Below are positions 1 through 7,204 of a stretch of DNA of 10,905 bases, piece after piece; within the stretch, counting starts at the first letter, position 1; every line of letters begins with the position of its first letter. Source of the DNA: Desulfocapsaceae bacterium (lineage in GTDB: Bacteria > Desulfobacterota > Desulfobulbia > Desulfobulbales > Desulfocapsaceae); contig JAOZLO010000059.1 in the NCBI GenBank assembly GCA_029934775.1, positions 1-10,905 of the forward strand, read 5' to 3'. The notes beneath the pieces were generated by a model. That model was not told where the DNA came from and ran no database searches. It saw only the letters and a program-made list of their open reading frames with translations. The translations under genes and the position numbers were made by a program.

Positions 1-503
1 CCAGCGAAAACAATATGGAAAAGCTTTATGAGTACGCATATCTGAAGATTGATCAGTCTTATGACCTTCGTGATTCATCTTCAGATGAACCATTTTCCGA
101 CGTTTACACCCAGATAGGATGGAAGCCGATTAAAAGAGCAGTTTTTTCCTACAACAACTACTACGATATTTACGACAATACCTTCACCAGTCATATCCTG
201 GAAAGTAAATATGTCAATAGCAGAGGAGATTATTTCAGCCTGGATTACAGTAACAAACCAGCTGGAAATATTGAACAGATTAACGCGCAGATTAGAGCAC
301 AAGTTTTCAGCAGATGGATCATAGGAGGTGAAATAAAACATTCAATTTCCCACGAGCAGACAGATGAAGCAATTGCATCATTGGCTTATCAGGCACTCTG
401 CTGGTCGATTAAATTCGAAACCCAGTACACGCCATATGATACTGTTTTTCTGTTGATGTTTAATCTCGCAAATATTGGTACCCCATTAGGTATGACCTTC
501 TAA
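1..503 (+). CDS. lptD: LPS-assembly outer-membrane protein LptD, C-terminal part (5' truncated by window edge)
   Basis: The reading frame is open from base 3 with no upstream stop, so this is the last ~166 residues of a longer protein; the ATG at 15 is internal. The visible part is made of alternating polar and aromatic beta-strands, typical of an outer-membrane barrel. It contains the near-C-terminal pattern ALCWSIKFETQYTPYDTVFLL, followed by a strand ending in phenylalanine (GMTF), the usual terminal residue of Bam-inserted barrels. The Cys-Trp strand followed by a Tyr/Pro/Asp turn resembles the end of the LptD barrel. In the family, LptD with lipoprotein LptE places lipopolysaccharide in the outer leaflet. 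The downstream genes also concern the envelope. The family call rests on the C-terminus only, so another large barrel protein is possible. The N-terminal OstA-like domain lies outside the window. Confidence 0.75.
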   Translation, partial: SENNMEKLYEYAYLKIDQSYDLRDSSSDEPFSDVYTQIGWKPIKRAVFSYNNYYDIYDNTFTSHILESKYVNSRGDYFSLDYSNKPAGNIEQINAQIRAQVFSRWIIGGEIKHSISHEQTDEAIASLAYQALCWSIKFETQYTPYDTVFLLMFNLANIGTPLGMTF

Positions 504-511
504 CCGATTCT

Positions 512-559
512 CCTCCTGGGCCTTGTCCGAGCATAGACGATAAGAAATGCACCAGGAGG
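512..559. repeat. 8-bp perfect inverted repeat downstream of lptD
   Basis: CCTCCTGG (512-519) is matched by its exact reverse complement CCAGGAGG (552-559) across a 32-nt spacer. It starts nine bases after the lptD stop. A nine-base T run occurs only at 596-604, too far away for a canonical intrinsic terminator. It could be an attenuating or RNA-stabilising stem-loop between lptD and the next gene. Part of the left side resembles a sequence at 8142-8159 in the other large intergenic gap. Confidence 0.4.
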
Positions 560-620
560 CCAGCTCAGAACCTTAGAGGGTACCATTACTGATCATTTTT
601 TTTTGAGGCTTTTGACACTG

Positions 621-1577
621 ATGCACTTTGATATTTTTAATGGTGATGCTGATGGTATTTTTGCTCTTCATCAGATGCGCCTGGAAACCCCTAAACCGTC
701 AGCACTATTGATAACAGGGGTAAAACGTGACATTACTCTGCTCTCCCGGATAACAGACCAAAAAAACTGTTCTATCAGTGTATTTGACATCTCTCTTGAC
801 TCTAACCGCCGGTTCCTGGATTCATTACTGGCCGGGAATAATTCAATCGAATATTTTGACCATCATTTTGCCGGCGATATTCCCGATTCCCCTCTTCTCC
901 ACCACGCAATCAACGTATCACCTGAAACGTGCACTTCACTTATTGTAAACGGAACCTTAAGTGGAAAATATTCTCAATGGGCAGTTTGTGGCGCATTTGG
1001 CGACAATTTACACCAACAGGCACAGCAGCTTGCAAATAATTCCGCCCTTACAGAAAAAGAAATACAGCAACTACGAGATATTGGTGAACTGTTCAACTAT
1101 AATGGTTACGGAGCAACTCTTTCCGACTTGCACTTTCACCCCGAGGAACTGTATAAATCGGTGCGTAACTATGAAAAACCTTTAGATTTTCTTATCTCTT
1201 CCCCTATCATCGAAAAATTGCGGGAAAATTTCAATTGCGACCTTGAAATGGCACTCAAACAAAAAAAGTATCCGGTCAAAGGCAGGAACACAGTCTTTTT
1301 CTTCCCTAATGCTCCCTGGTCCCGCAGAATTCAAGGTGTTTTTTCAAACTTGAAGGCCCGTGAAGAAACCGATATAGCCCATGCACTGATTGTAGAAAAT
1401 GATGATTTATCACTCAGAGTCAGCCTGCGTGCACCTTTAACAGATAAAAGAGACGCAGATACCATCTGTAAACTTTTCCCTACTGGTGGGGGAAGAGCTG
1501 CAGCAGCTGGTATTAACAGCCTGCCAGCCTCAATGCTCGACGATTTCCTTATCAAGTTGAATGCTGTTTATCCATAA
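621..1577 (+). CDS. DHH-family phosphoesterase (DHH plus DHHA1 domains)
   Basis: This is a probable Mn-dependent phosphoesterase of the DHH superfamily, which includes nanoRNases, c-di-AMP/pAp hydrolases and RecJ. The 318-residue length fits the compact two-domain forms. Visible metal-site motifs are FNGDADG near residues 6-12, an isolated aspartate in FDIS (D56), the signature DHH at 80-82 in EYFDHHFAG, and GAFGDN with D128. The C-terminal DHHA1 domain carries GGGRAAAAG from residue 289. Classical NrnA-type enzymes have GGGH there, so the Arg is a variant. An in-frame TTG at 603 would add six residues, but ATG 621 puts the protein directly at the conserved FDIFNGDADG motif, with a GAGG 12 nt upstream. 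The 3' end overlaps the next gene by 17 bp. The substrate cannot be told from sequence: short oligoribonucleotides, pAp or a cyclic dinucleotide product are all possible. It has no signal peptide and is likely cytoplasmic. Confidence 0.85.
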   Translation: MHFDIFNGDADGIFALHQMRLETPKPSALLITGVKRDITLLSRITDQKNCSISVFDISLDSNRRFLDSLLAGNNSIEYFDHHFAGDIPDSPLLHHAINVSPETCTSLIVNGTLSGKYSQWAVCGAFGDNLHQQAQQLANNSALTEKEIQQLRDIGELFNYNGYGATLSDLHFHPEELYKSVRNYEKPLDFLISSPIIEKLRENFNCDLEMALKQKKYPVKGRNTVFFFPNAPWSRRIQGVFSNLKAREETDIAHALIVENDDLSLRVSLRAPLTDKRDADTICKLFPTGGGRAAAAGINSLPASMLDDFLIKLNAVYP

Positions 1578-2670
1578 AAAGATCAGGCCGATAACAATTC
1601 ATGGAGGATTAAATATCAACACCTCGCACTCCTCACTAAAAATCCTGCAGATTTTTTTCCTAAGCACGATTGTCTTTTTGAGTCTTTTTTCTGCCTGCTT
1701 CGCAGAGACAATCTCCAAGGCCGCTGATCGTGTGACCGACAACCAGCTCATCGACCTGAACAGCGAGAAATATCAGCTATTTTTCCAGGAATTACAAGAT
1801 AAGCATACTTTCAAAAAAGAAGACCTTCATCACTTATTCAAGGAAATTCGTATTAATCGAAAAGTCCTTGTTCTTATGGATCGACAATGGGAATCCAAAC
1901 CCTATTATAAATATTGGCCACTTTTTATAACACCTTCTGCGGTAGTAAAGGGGAAAAGGAAACTCAGGACCCACAGGCAGCTCTTTGATAGAATTGAGGA
2001 GCAATTCGGGGTCGACCGGGAAATTATTGTTGCAATCTGGGGGATTGAGTCCAGGTTTGGGAGCAACATGGGAGGGTATGCAATTTTTCAGTCTCTGAAC
2101 ACTCTTTTTGATGCATATCCTCGTAGATCTGACTTCTTTAGAAAAGAACTCATTCACTTCCTCCTGCTTTGTAGAGAAAATAAAATTGATCCGCTCTCTG
2201 TAAAAGGATCGTACGCAGGTGCTTTTGGACAGGCCCAGTTTATGCCATCAAGTTTTAATGAATATGCGGTCGATTTTGATGGTGATTCCCACCGTGATCT
2301 TATCTCTTCTACCAGCGATATTTTTGCATCTATTGCCAACTATCTCAAAAAATACAACTGGGCATTACATGGTCCTGTTTTTGTAGAAATTGGTAATTCC
2401 CTAAAGACGGATTTACTGCTAGATACCTACCAGAAGGGGCGTAAGGGGAGAATGGAATGGCGTAAAGTAGCTAAAGATCAAGGAGTAACTCTGCCACGAC
2501 CACAAAACAACAGCCAGTTGTCAATCATAGGGTTGGAAAAAACACCTCTGCTGGGAGGAGGTAAACGTTTTGTTGCAGGATATCCAAATTTCCATGCCAT
2601 AACAGAGTACAATCACAGCAATAAGTATGCAATGGCCGTAGCAGAAATGGCAGAGGCCTTTAAAAAATAG
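1561..2670 (+). CDS. mltB: MltB-type lytic murein transglycosylase
   Basis: This is a periplasmic enzyme predicted to cleave the MurNAc-GlcNAc bond of peptidoglycan to a 1,6-anhydro product. The N-terminus has a basic stretch (HKKIR) and then a hydrophobic run ending FSACFA|ET near residue 49. This looks like a signal peptidase I site, with only a poor lipobox around the Cys. The catalytic domain follows from about residue 75. The catalytic glutamate lies in WGIESRFG (E163), next to GGY-IFQSL. Further conserved blocks are GSYAGAFGQAQFMPSSF, DFDGD and IANYL. The length (369 residues) matches the MltB family (about 360). The frame is closed by a TGA directly before ATG 1561, which makes this the only ATG available. 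It has no clear Shine-Dalgarno, so translation may be coupled to the overlapping DHH gene. A GGAGG inside the gene raises an alternative start. Confidence 0.9.
   Translation: MLFIHKKIRPITIHGGLNINTSHSSLKILQIFFLSTIVFLSLFSACFAETISKAADRVTDNQLIDLNSEKYQLFFQELQDKHTFKKEDLHHLFKEIRINRKVLVLMDRQWESKPYYKYWPLFITPSAVVKGKRKLRTHRQLFDRIEEQFGVDREIIVAIWGIESRFGSNMGGYAIFQSLNTLFDAYPRRSDFFRKELIHFLLLCRENKIDPLSVKGSYAGAFGQAQFMPSSFNEYAVDFDGDSHRDLISSTSDIFASIANYLKKYNWALHGPVFVEIGNSLKTDLLLDTYQKGRKGRMEWRKVAKDQGVTLPRPQNNSQLSIIGLEKTPLLGGGKRFVAGYPNFHAITEYNHSNKYAMAVAEMAEAFKK
1603..1617 (+). promoter_or_regulatory. Internal Shine-Dalgarno-like GGAGG with an in-frame ATC seven bases later
   Basis: GGAGG at 1603-1607 is the best ribosome-binding sequence near the MltB-type gene, but it lies 42 bases inside the ORF that starts at ATG 1561. 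The only in-frame codon at normal spacing is ATC 1615-1617. Starting there would give a compact signal peptide (about 31 residues) in place of a ~49-residue one. ATC is a very rare start, so this remains a suggestion. The same motif also follows an out-of-frame ATG (1601) that begins a three-codon ORF. Confidence 0.25.
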
Positions 2671-2687
2671 CTTTACCCTTTGATCAG

Positions 2688-3887
2688 ATGAGCCTCCGAT
2701 TTCATTCAAAACTTGTCTACTTAACCTTCTTATGTCTCTGCCTTACTGCTTTCACCTGTTACTTTTTTTTCGGTAGAGATGGATATAAACCTCTCCACCA
2801 TATCACACCAGACAAAGCTCCGAAATTCTCTGATGATATGGGATATGATTCATTTCTTTCTGCAGCAAAAAGTCACGCAGAGTATGTCAGGAATAAAGAC
2901 AGCAGCAAACCTACTGCTTTTGATCAGGTGAACTATTTATCCGACTGGTTACTCGAATCCATCAGGTCCCTTACAGGGAAAATTAAAGAGAATCCGGATC
3001 CGGGTGAATTACACCGCTTCATTATTGAAAATTATGATATTTATCAGGCAGGAGGAAGAAAAGATAAAAGAAGTCGACAAATGCTGGTCACCGGGTATTA
3101 CGAACCTCTGTTTGAGGGCAGTCTTACCCAAACCCCTCCCTACTTATATCCCCTTTACTCACCTCCTGATAACCTGGTAAAAGAAAAGTCAGACGACGGA
3201 AAGCCTCCTCGCACAGGTAGAATAACAAGTAAAGGTTTCACCGGCTACTGGAACAGGGCAGAGATTGAAACACTCAACATCGCAAAGGGATATGAACTGG
3301 CATACCTAAAAGACCCTTTCGATGCTTTCCTCCTCCATATCCAGGGTTCCGGCAGAATCAGGCTCCCAGACGACTCTGTCAGGACAATTCAGTATGCAGC
3401 CTCCAACGGACTTGAATATAACAGTATCGGCAAGCTGCTGGTTGATGAAAAAAGAATGGAGTTATCTGAAGTTACCGTACCTGCAATCCGTAATTATCTG
3501 AAACAGCACCCGGAAGAGCAGCAGCGGATTCTCCACCACAATCCCCGATATATTTTTTTTAACTGGGGCGACAATCTCGGACCCAGGGGAAGTAGCGGGG
3601 CAATTTTGACCCCGGGGAGATCAATAGCCATAGACAGTTCGATTCTACCGGATAAAGCAATAGGTTACCTGACTACACAAAAACCAGAGGTAAACCAGAA
3701 TGGTGAAATTGTAAGATGGATACCCTTGAACCGATTTGTATTTCCTCAAGACTCAGGAGCTGCTATCATGGGTACGGGACGTGTTGATTTGTTCTGGGGA
3801 CACGGTTACTACGCGGAACTTGCTGCAAGCCACATGAAAGAAAGTGGCCATCTTTACTTTCTTGTTAAAAAAACAGAGATACGATAG
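2688..3887 (+). CDS. mltA: MltA-type membrane-bound lytic murein transglycosylase (MltA + 3D domains)
   Basis: This is a second lytic transglycosylase, from a fold unrelated to the MltB type. Residues 8-28 form one hydrophobic segment after a basic start, either a signal peptide or an N-terminal anchor. No convincing lipobox is present, although E. coli MltA is a lipoprotein. The MltA domain carries VTGYYEPLFEGS (134-145), GYWNRAEIE and FLLHIQGSGRIRLPDD (214-229), and NPRYIFFNW. The C-terminal 3D domain has its three aspartates at AIDSSILP (D316), QDSG (D355) and GTGRVDLFWG (D367). D367 corresponds to the catalytic Asp of E. coli MltA. At 399 residues it is slightly longer than the E. coli protein. 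It starts 17 bp after the MltB-type stop with no clear Shine-Dalgarno, which suggests coupled translation. It probably works with its neighbour in remodelling the sacculus. Confidence 0.93.
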   Translation: MSLRFHSKLVYLTFLCLCLTAFTCYFFFGRDGYKPLHHITPDKAPKFSDDMGYDSFLSAAKSHAEYVRNKDSSKPTAFDQVNYLSDWLLESIRSLTGKIKENPDPGELHRFIIENYDIYQAGGRKDKRSRQMLVTGYYEPLFEGSLTQTPPYLYPLYSPPDNLVKEKSDDGKPPRTGRITSKGFTGYWNRAEIETLNIAKGYELAYLKDPFDAFLLHIQGSGRIRLPDDSVRTIQYAASNGLEYNSIGKLLVDEKRMELSEVTVPAIRNYLKQHPEEQQRILHHNPRYIFFNWGDNLGPRGSSGAILTPGRSIAIDSSILPDKAIGYLTTQKPEVNQNGEIVRWIPLNRFVFPQDSGAAIMGTGRVDLFWGHGYYAELAASHMKESGHLYFLVKKTEIR

Positions 3888-3926
3888 GATATAAGGAAAG
3901 AAGAACACTATTCACAGGAGAAATAA

Positions 3927-4877
3927 ATGAAAAAACTACGTTTTCGGATAATTTTACTACTTCTCATACCGATCCTTATGCAGATGAGCATGGCACAAGC
4001 AGAAAATACCATTCCCGCCCCACCTGAAGGAAACTTACGTTACTCTATCACCGTGACCAAGTTTAAGAATGAGGCAGGATGGCACGGCAAGTGGAATGTG
4101 GGTGATGGTTTTGCCACCATCATGACCAATCTCCTGCACAAGTCAGGCTGGTTTATTGTCCTTGGAGACACTGAAATGCGTAAGGCAGCCATGGGTGAAC
4201 AGGACCTGGTTGCCAGCGGCCGCACTGCCAAGGGCAAGAAATCTGCCAAGATTGGCAGGATGACCCCAGCCCAGCTTCTGGTTCGAGGATCCATTACCCA
4301 TGTGCAGAACGATACGGGTAGTGGTGGAGGCGGCCTCAGCTTTGCAGGTATCTCCATTGGGGGTTCCGCCGGAAAGGCTGAATTAAATATAACCATATAT
4401 CTTGTTGATTCTGAAACCGGTCAGGTTATGGCTTCAACTGATATTATCGGTACTTCCGGGAAAAAAGGATTCAGTATTGGGTATCATGGCTCAGATCTCG
4501 GTGGCTTGACCGGTAATTTCGGTGGCCAGAAAAAAGACAACGTGGGCAAGGCAGCAGAGGATGCTGTGGGTCAGGCAGTCAAGTTCCTGATTCAGCAGCT
4601 TGAGTCAATCCCCTGGGAAGCCACTGTTCTGCTGATAAAAGGCGACAAGATCATTATAAACAGAGGCAGCCGGGAAGGTGTGACTGTAGGTACGACATTC
4701 AGGGTAGGTGGTGTTGAAGAGCTTATAGATCCGGATACCGGGGCAGTCCTTGACTCTGAGATGACTGAAGTCGGCACTATCGAGGTGACTAAAGCCAAGG
4801 AAAAAATTGCCTACTGTGCTCCTGTTTCAGGTAGTGGGGACATTAAGAAAGGAATGTCTGTCTTCACCATGGAGTGA
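3927..4877 (+). CDS. Secreted CsgG/HfaB-like protein with C-terminal FlgT-C-like domain
   Basis: The 316-residue protein has a clear signal peptide (MKKLRFR, a Leu/Ile-rich core, cleavage after AQA at about residue 25). A CsgG-like core follows: ITVTKFKNEAGW, GDGFATIMTNLLHKSGWFIVLGD, PAQLLVRGSIT and AELNITIYLVDSETGQV. Two glycine-rich amphipathic stretches (about 130-150 and 177-203) sit where CsgG has its two barrel-forming hairpins. CsgG forms the outer-membrane curli secretion channel. Unlike CsgG, this protein has no lipobox cysteine. It has an extra ~85-residue C-terminal domain (VLLIKGDKIIINRGSREGVTVG, then ELIDPDTGAVL and VGTIEV), which resembles the FlgT C-terminal fold also found on CsgG-like proteins. 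An AGGAG six bases before the ATG supports this start. It is the last gene of the + strand cluster. No curli subunit is visible nearby, so the function is open: a pore, or a periplasmic partner of an envelope system. Confidence 0.75.
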   Translation: MKKLRFRIILLLLIPILMQMSMAQAENTIPAPPEGNLRYSITVTKFKNEAGWHGKWNVGDGFATIMTNLLHKSGWFIVLGDTEMRKAAMGEQDLVASGRTAKGKKSAKIGRMTPAQLLVRGSITHVQNDTGSGGGGLSFAGISIGGSAGKAELNITIYLVDSETGQVMASTDIIGTSGKKGFSIGYHGSDLGGLTGNFGGQKKDNVGKAAEDAVGQAVKFLIQQLESIPWEATVLLIKGDKIIINRGSREGVTVGTTFRVGGVEELIDPDTGAVLDSEMTEVGTIEVTKAKEKIAYCAPVSGSGDIKKGMSVFTME

Positions 4878-4924
4878 TAGTCTGGCAAACAGTCAGAAAG
4901 ATTGAATCAACCTCCCGGGTAGCG

Positions 4925-4958
4925 GAATAATTTTTGCTGTTTCCGGCAAAAATTATTC
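4925..4958. terminator. 13-bp perfect hairpin between convergent genes, overlapping the aroA stop
   Basis: GAATAATTTTTGC (4925-4937) is followed by its exact reverse complement at 4946-4958. The 8-nt spacer could add one G-C and one G-U pair, leaving a four-base loop. It lies between the ends of the CsgG-like gene and aroA, and the right arm covers the aroA stop codon and last codon. The position suits a bidirectional terminator. However, the T-rich part lies inside the stem rather than after it, so it is not a canonical intrinsic terminator on either strand. Confidence 0.55.
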
Positions 4959-6221
4959 TGTAAGTAGAGCAAATCGCTCCCAGAAATCCGGAAACGATTT
5001 TACAACGCAGTTCTCACCTGTGATTGTTACTCCGGGTACTCTCAGTCCAGCAACGGCCATGCTCATTGCCATCCTGTGGTCTGCATAAGTCTCAATTTCT
5101 GCACCTCTAAGACTTATCCCCCCATCACCATGAATGACCATTTTATCTTCGTATTCTTCAACATTCGTTCCAAGTTTACTCAGTTCTTTCACAACTGCAG
5201 ACAAACGGTCACACTCCTTTATACGCAAATGTGCAATATTATCTATGACTGTAGTTCCATGGGCAAAGGCCGCTACGACAGCTAAGGTTGGAACAACATC
5301 AGGCATATCCCCCATATCTACTGTAATACCCTCCAGACGGTCACTGCCCTGCAATGTAATACCACCTCCAGACCTCGTCACTTCACAACCCATGCGGCCA
5401 AGAAGAGGTACGAGCATCGCATCTCCCTGAAGTGACGGTACCGGAACATTTTCAACTGTCACACGCCCCCCCGTAACCGCAGCTGCAGCCCAAAAATAAG
5501 ACGCGTTTGATGCATCGCCTTCAATTTTATAGTCCCTTGCCTGATAACACCCTTGTGGAATAGAAAAAAGACTTAAATCAGATGACGCTTCAACCTCTAT
5601 GCCGAAATCAGACATCACCGCCAGCGTCATGACTACATAGGGTTTTGACACTATCTCCCCCTCCACACGCAGGATTGCCGGTTGACCGGCATACGGTGCG
5701 ACCAGCAGGAGAGAGGAGAGATATTGACTGGACTTTCCCTCCGGCAACACTGTAGTACCACCGTTTATCCCGCTCGCGTTAATCGTAAGAGGAGGGCAAC
5801 CGGTTGCCCGGGTAGATACTATATCAACCCCCCATCCCTTTAAAGCAGCAAGCAGTGGACTGATTGGCCGCTCGTACATTCGTTCATCCCCATCAATTAC
5901 AAAAAGAGAATTTCCCAGAGAAGCAACAGAGGTGAGAAAGCGAGTTGCAGTCCCATTATTTCCCAGATAAATTGTTTCATCACTTGGATGAATCACTCCC
6001 CCATTACCCTCGATTCGCCACCCATCATCTTTCTCAATAGATACCCCCATCTGGCCAAGAGCCTTCGATGAATATTCCGTATCTTCACTTTCAAGAGGGC
6101 CGATGAGTCTGCTTTCCCCATTGGCCAGAGCAGCAGCTATAAGGGCTCTCTGTGTCAGGCTTTTAGAACCGGGTACTGATATCTTCGCATCGACTCTGGC
6201 TATTGGTTTAATTTCTATCAT
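4953..6221 (-). CDS. aroA: 3-phosphoshikimate 1-carboxyvinyltransferase (EPSP synthase)
   Basis: This cytoplasmic enzyme transfers enolpyruvate from PEP to shikimate-3-phosphate, the sixth step of the shikimate pathway. The full-length 422-residue protein carries the expected active-site residues: PGSKS with K20/S21 and R25, SSQ at 164-166, the catalytic Asp in MPDVVPTLAV (D308), RIKECDRL with K335, E336 and R339, ADHRMAM with R383, and CVVKSFPDF with K408. The PEP-binding loop reads LGNNGTATRFLTSV (86-99). Class I enzymes such as E. coli have NAGTAMRP there, so the position matching E. coli Pro101 is Phe95; Gly90 and Thr91 are kept. The gene starts 32 bp after pyrD on the same strand with a weak GGA-type ribosome site. 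It is probably the last gene of a pyrK-pyrD-aroA operon. Confidence 0.97.
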   Translation of the reverse strand: MIEIKPIARVDAKISVPGSKSLTQRALIAAALANGESRLIGPLESEDTEYSSKALGQMGVSIEKDDGWRIEGNGGVIHPSDETIYLGNNGTATRFLTSVASLGNSLFVIDGDERMYERPISPLLAALKGWGVDIVSTRATGCPPLTINASGINGGTTVLPEGKSSQYLSSLLLVAPYAGQPAILRVEGEIVSKPYVVMTLAVMSDFGIEVEASSDLSLFSIPQGCYQARDYKIEGDASNASYFWAAAAVTGGRVTVENVPVPSLQGDAMLVPLLGRMGCEVTRSGGGITLQGSDRLEGITVDMGDMPDVVPTLAVVAAFAHGTTVIDNIAHLRIKECDRLSAVVKELSKLGTNVEEYEDKMVIHGDGGISLRGAEIETYADHRMAMSMAVAGLRVPGVTITGENCVVKSFPDFWERFALLTE

Positions 6222-6253
6222 ATTTCCAGTTCCGTTAGTCTTTAGGAAGCTGC

Positions 6254-7204
6254 TTACTGTAAGTCAACTGACAGCTGTCCGATAATATCCCTGACAGATG
6301 GCAGTTTTTCGGATATCACATAATTGCCTATACCCTCAACAACCTCTTCACTTGCCCTCGGATTTACAAAACTGGCAGTTCCTATCTGTATTGCTGTTGC
6401 CCCTGCCAGCATAAACTCCAAGGCATCTTCAGCTGTTTCTATACCACCTATACCGATAACAGGAATGGATACAACTGATGCAACTTGATACACCATCCGT
6501 AAAGCAACTGGTTTGATCGCAGGCCCGGAAAGCCCACCGATAACATTTGCCAGAACCGGTCGCCTGGTTTTCAAATCAACAGCCATCCCTATAAGTGTAT
6601 TAATCAGGGATATGGAATCGGCACCACTGTCCTCAACAGCTCGAGCTACAAGGGCAATATCAGAAACATTTGGAGAAAGCTTTACCATAACCGGCACATC
6701 CGCCCTCTCTTTTACTGCCTCTGTTACGGCCGCAGCCATGGAGGGATCTGTACCAAAAGCCACTCCTCCTTTTTTTACATTGGGGCAGGATATATTAACT
6801 TCAATCCCGGCAACTCCTGGGACACCGCAAAGTCGTGTTGTTATTTCCTGGTATTCAGCCAGAGAGTCCCCGAGAATATTGACAATCACAGGTATATTGA
6901 GTTCAGCAAGATAAGCCATTTTCTCAGAAATAAACCTGTCCACTCCAACATTCTGCAGACCTATAGAATTGAGCATTCCACACGCAGTCTCGACAATACG
7001 AGGCGGAGGATTACCCGCTCGTGGGTAAAGAGAAATTCCCTTTACAATGACTGCTCCCAGTCGATGCAGGTTCATAAGATTTTCAAATTCCCTGGCGTAC
7101 CCGAAGGTTCCCGAAGCTGTCATCACAGGATTGGCGATCTTGAGTGAGCCGATATTAACACGTAAATCAGGTAAATCGTCTTTTCTGCTGTTTACGAATT
7201 CCAT
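6254..7204 (-). CDS. pyrD: Dihydroorotate dehydrogenase class 1B, catalytic subunit
   Basis: This FMN enzyme oxidises dihydroorotate to orotate in pyrimidine synthesis. It matches the class 1 family along its length: NPVMTASGTFGY, VIVKGISLYPRAGNPPPRIVET, GMLNSIGLQN, the catalytic loop EVNISCPNVK with cysteine C140, PVMVKLSPNV, LINTLIGMAVD, IGGLSGPAIKPVALRMV, PVIGIGGIETAEDALEFMLAGA and IQIGT. A catalytic Cys rather than Ser, plus the adjacent pyrK, places it in class 1B, which passes electrons to NAD+ through PyrK. The start at ATG 7204 is supported by GAGGAG five bases upstream, and gives about a dozen extra N-terminal residues before the usual beginning. The start overlaps the 3' end of pyrK by 13 bp, which implies translational coupling and equal expression of the two subunits. 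Confidence 0.97.
   Translation of the reverse strand: MEFVNSRKDDLPDLRVNIGSLKIANPVMTASGTFGYAREFENLMNLHRLGAVIVKGISLYPRAGNPPPRIVETACGMLNSIGLQNVGVDRFISEKMAYLAELNIPVIVNILGDSLAEYQEITTRLCGVPGVAGIEVNISCPNVKKGGVAFGTDPSMAAAVTEAVKERADVPVMVKLSPNVSDIALVARAVEDSGADSISLINTLIGMAVDLKTRRPVLANVIGGLSGPAIKPVALRMVYQVASVVSIPVIGIGGIETAEDALEFMLAGATAIQIGTASFVNPRASEEVVEGIGNYVISEKLPSVRDIIGQLSVDLQ

Noticed and set aside
596..604. Nine-base T run before the DHH gene as an intrinsic terminator of lptD
   Set aside because: No stable GC-rich stem lies immediately upstream. The nearest inverted repeat ends at 559 and GGTACC at 580-585 is only a self-palindrome.
4040..4396. 118-residue - strand ORF opposite the CsgG-like gene
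   Set aside because: It lies wholly within a well-supported gene, and its proline-, serine- and arginine-rich product is typical of an antisense shadow.
6513..6914. 133-residue + strand ORF opposite pyrD
   Set aside because: It lies inside the conserved pyrD coding region and its Ser/Thr/Pro-rich low-complexity product looks like a shadow frame.
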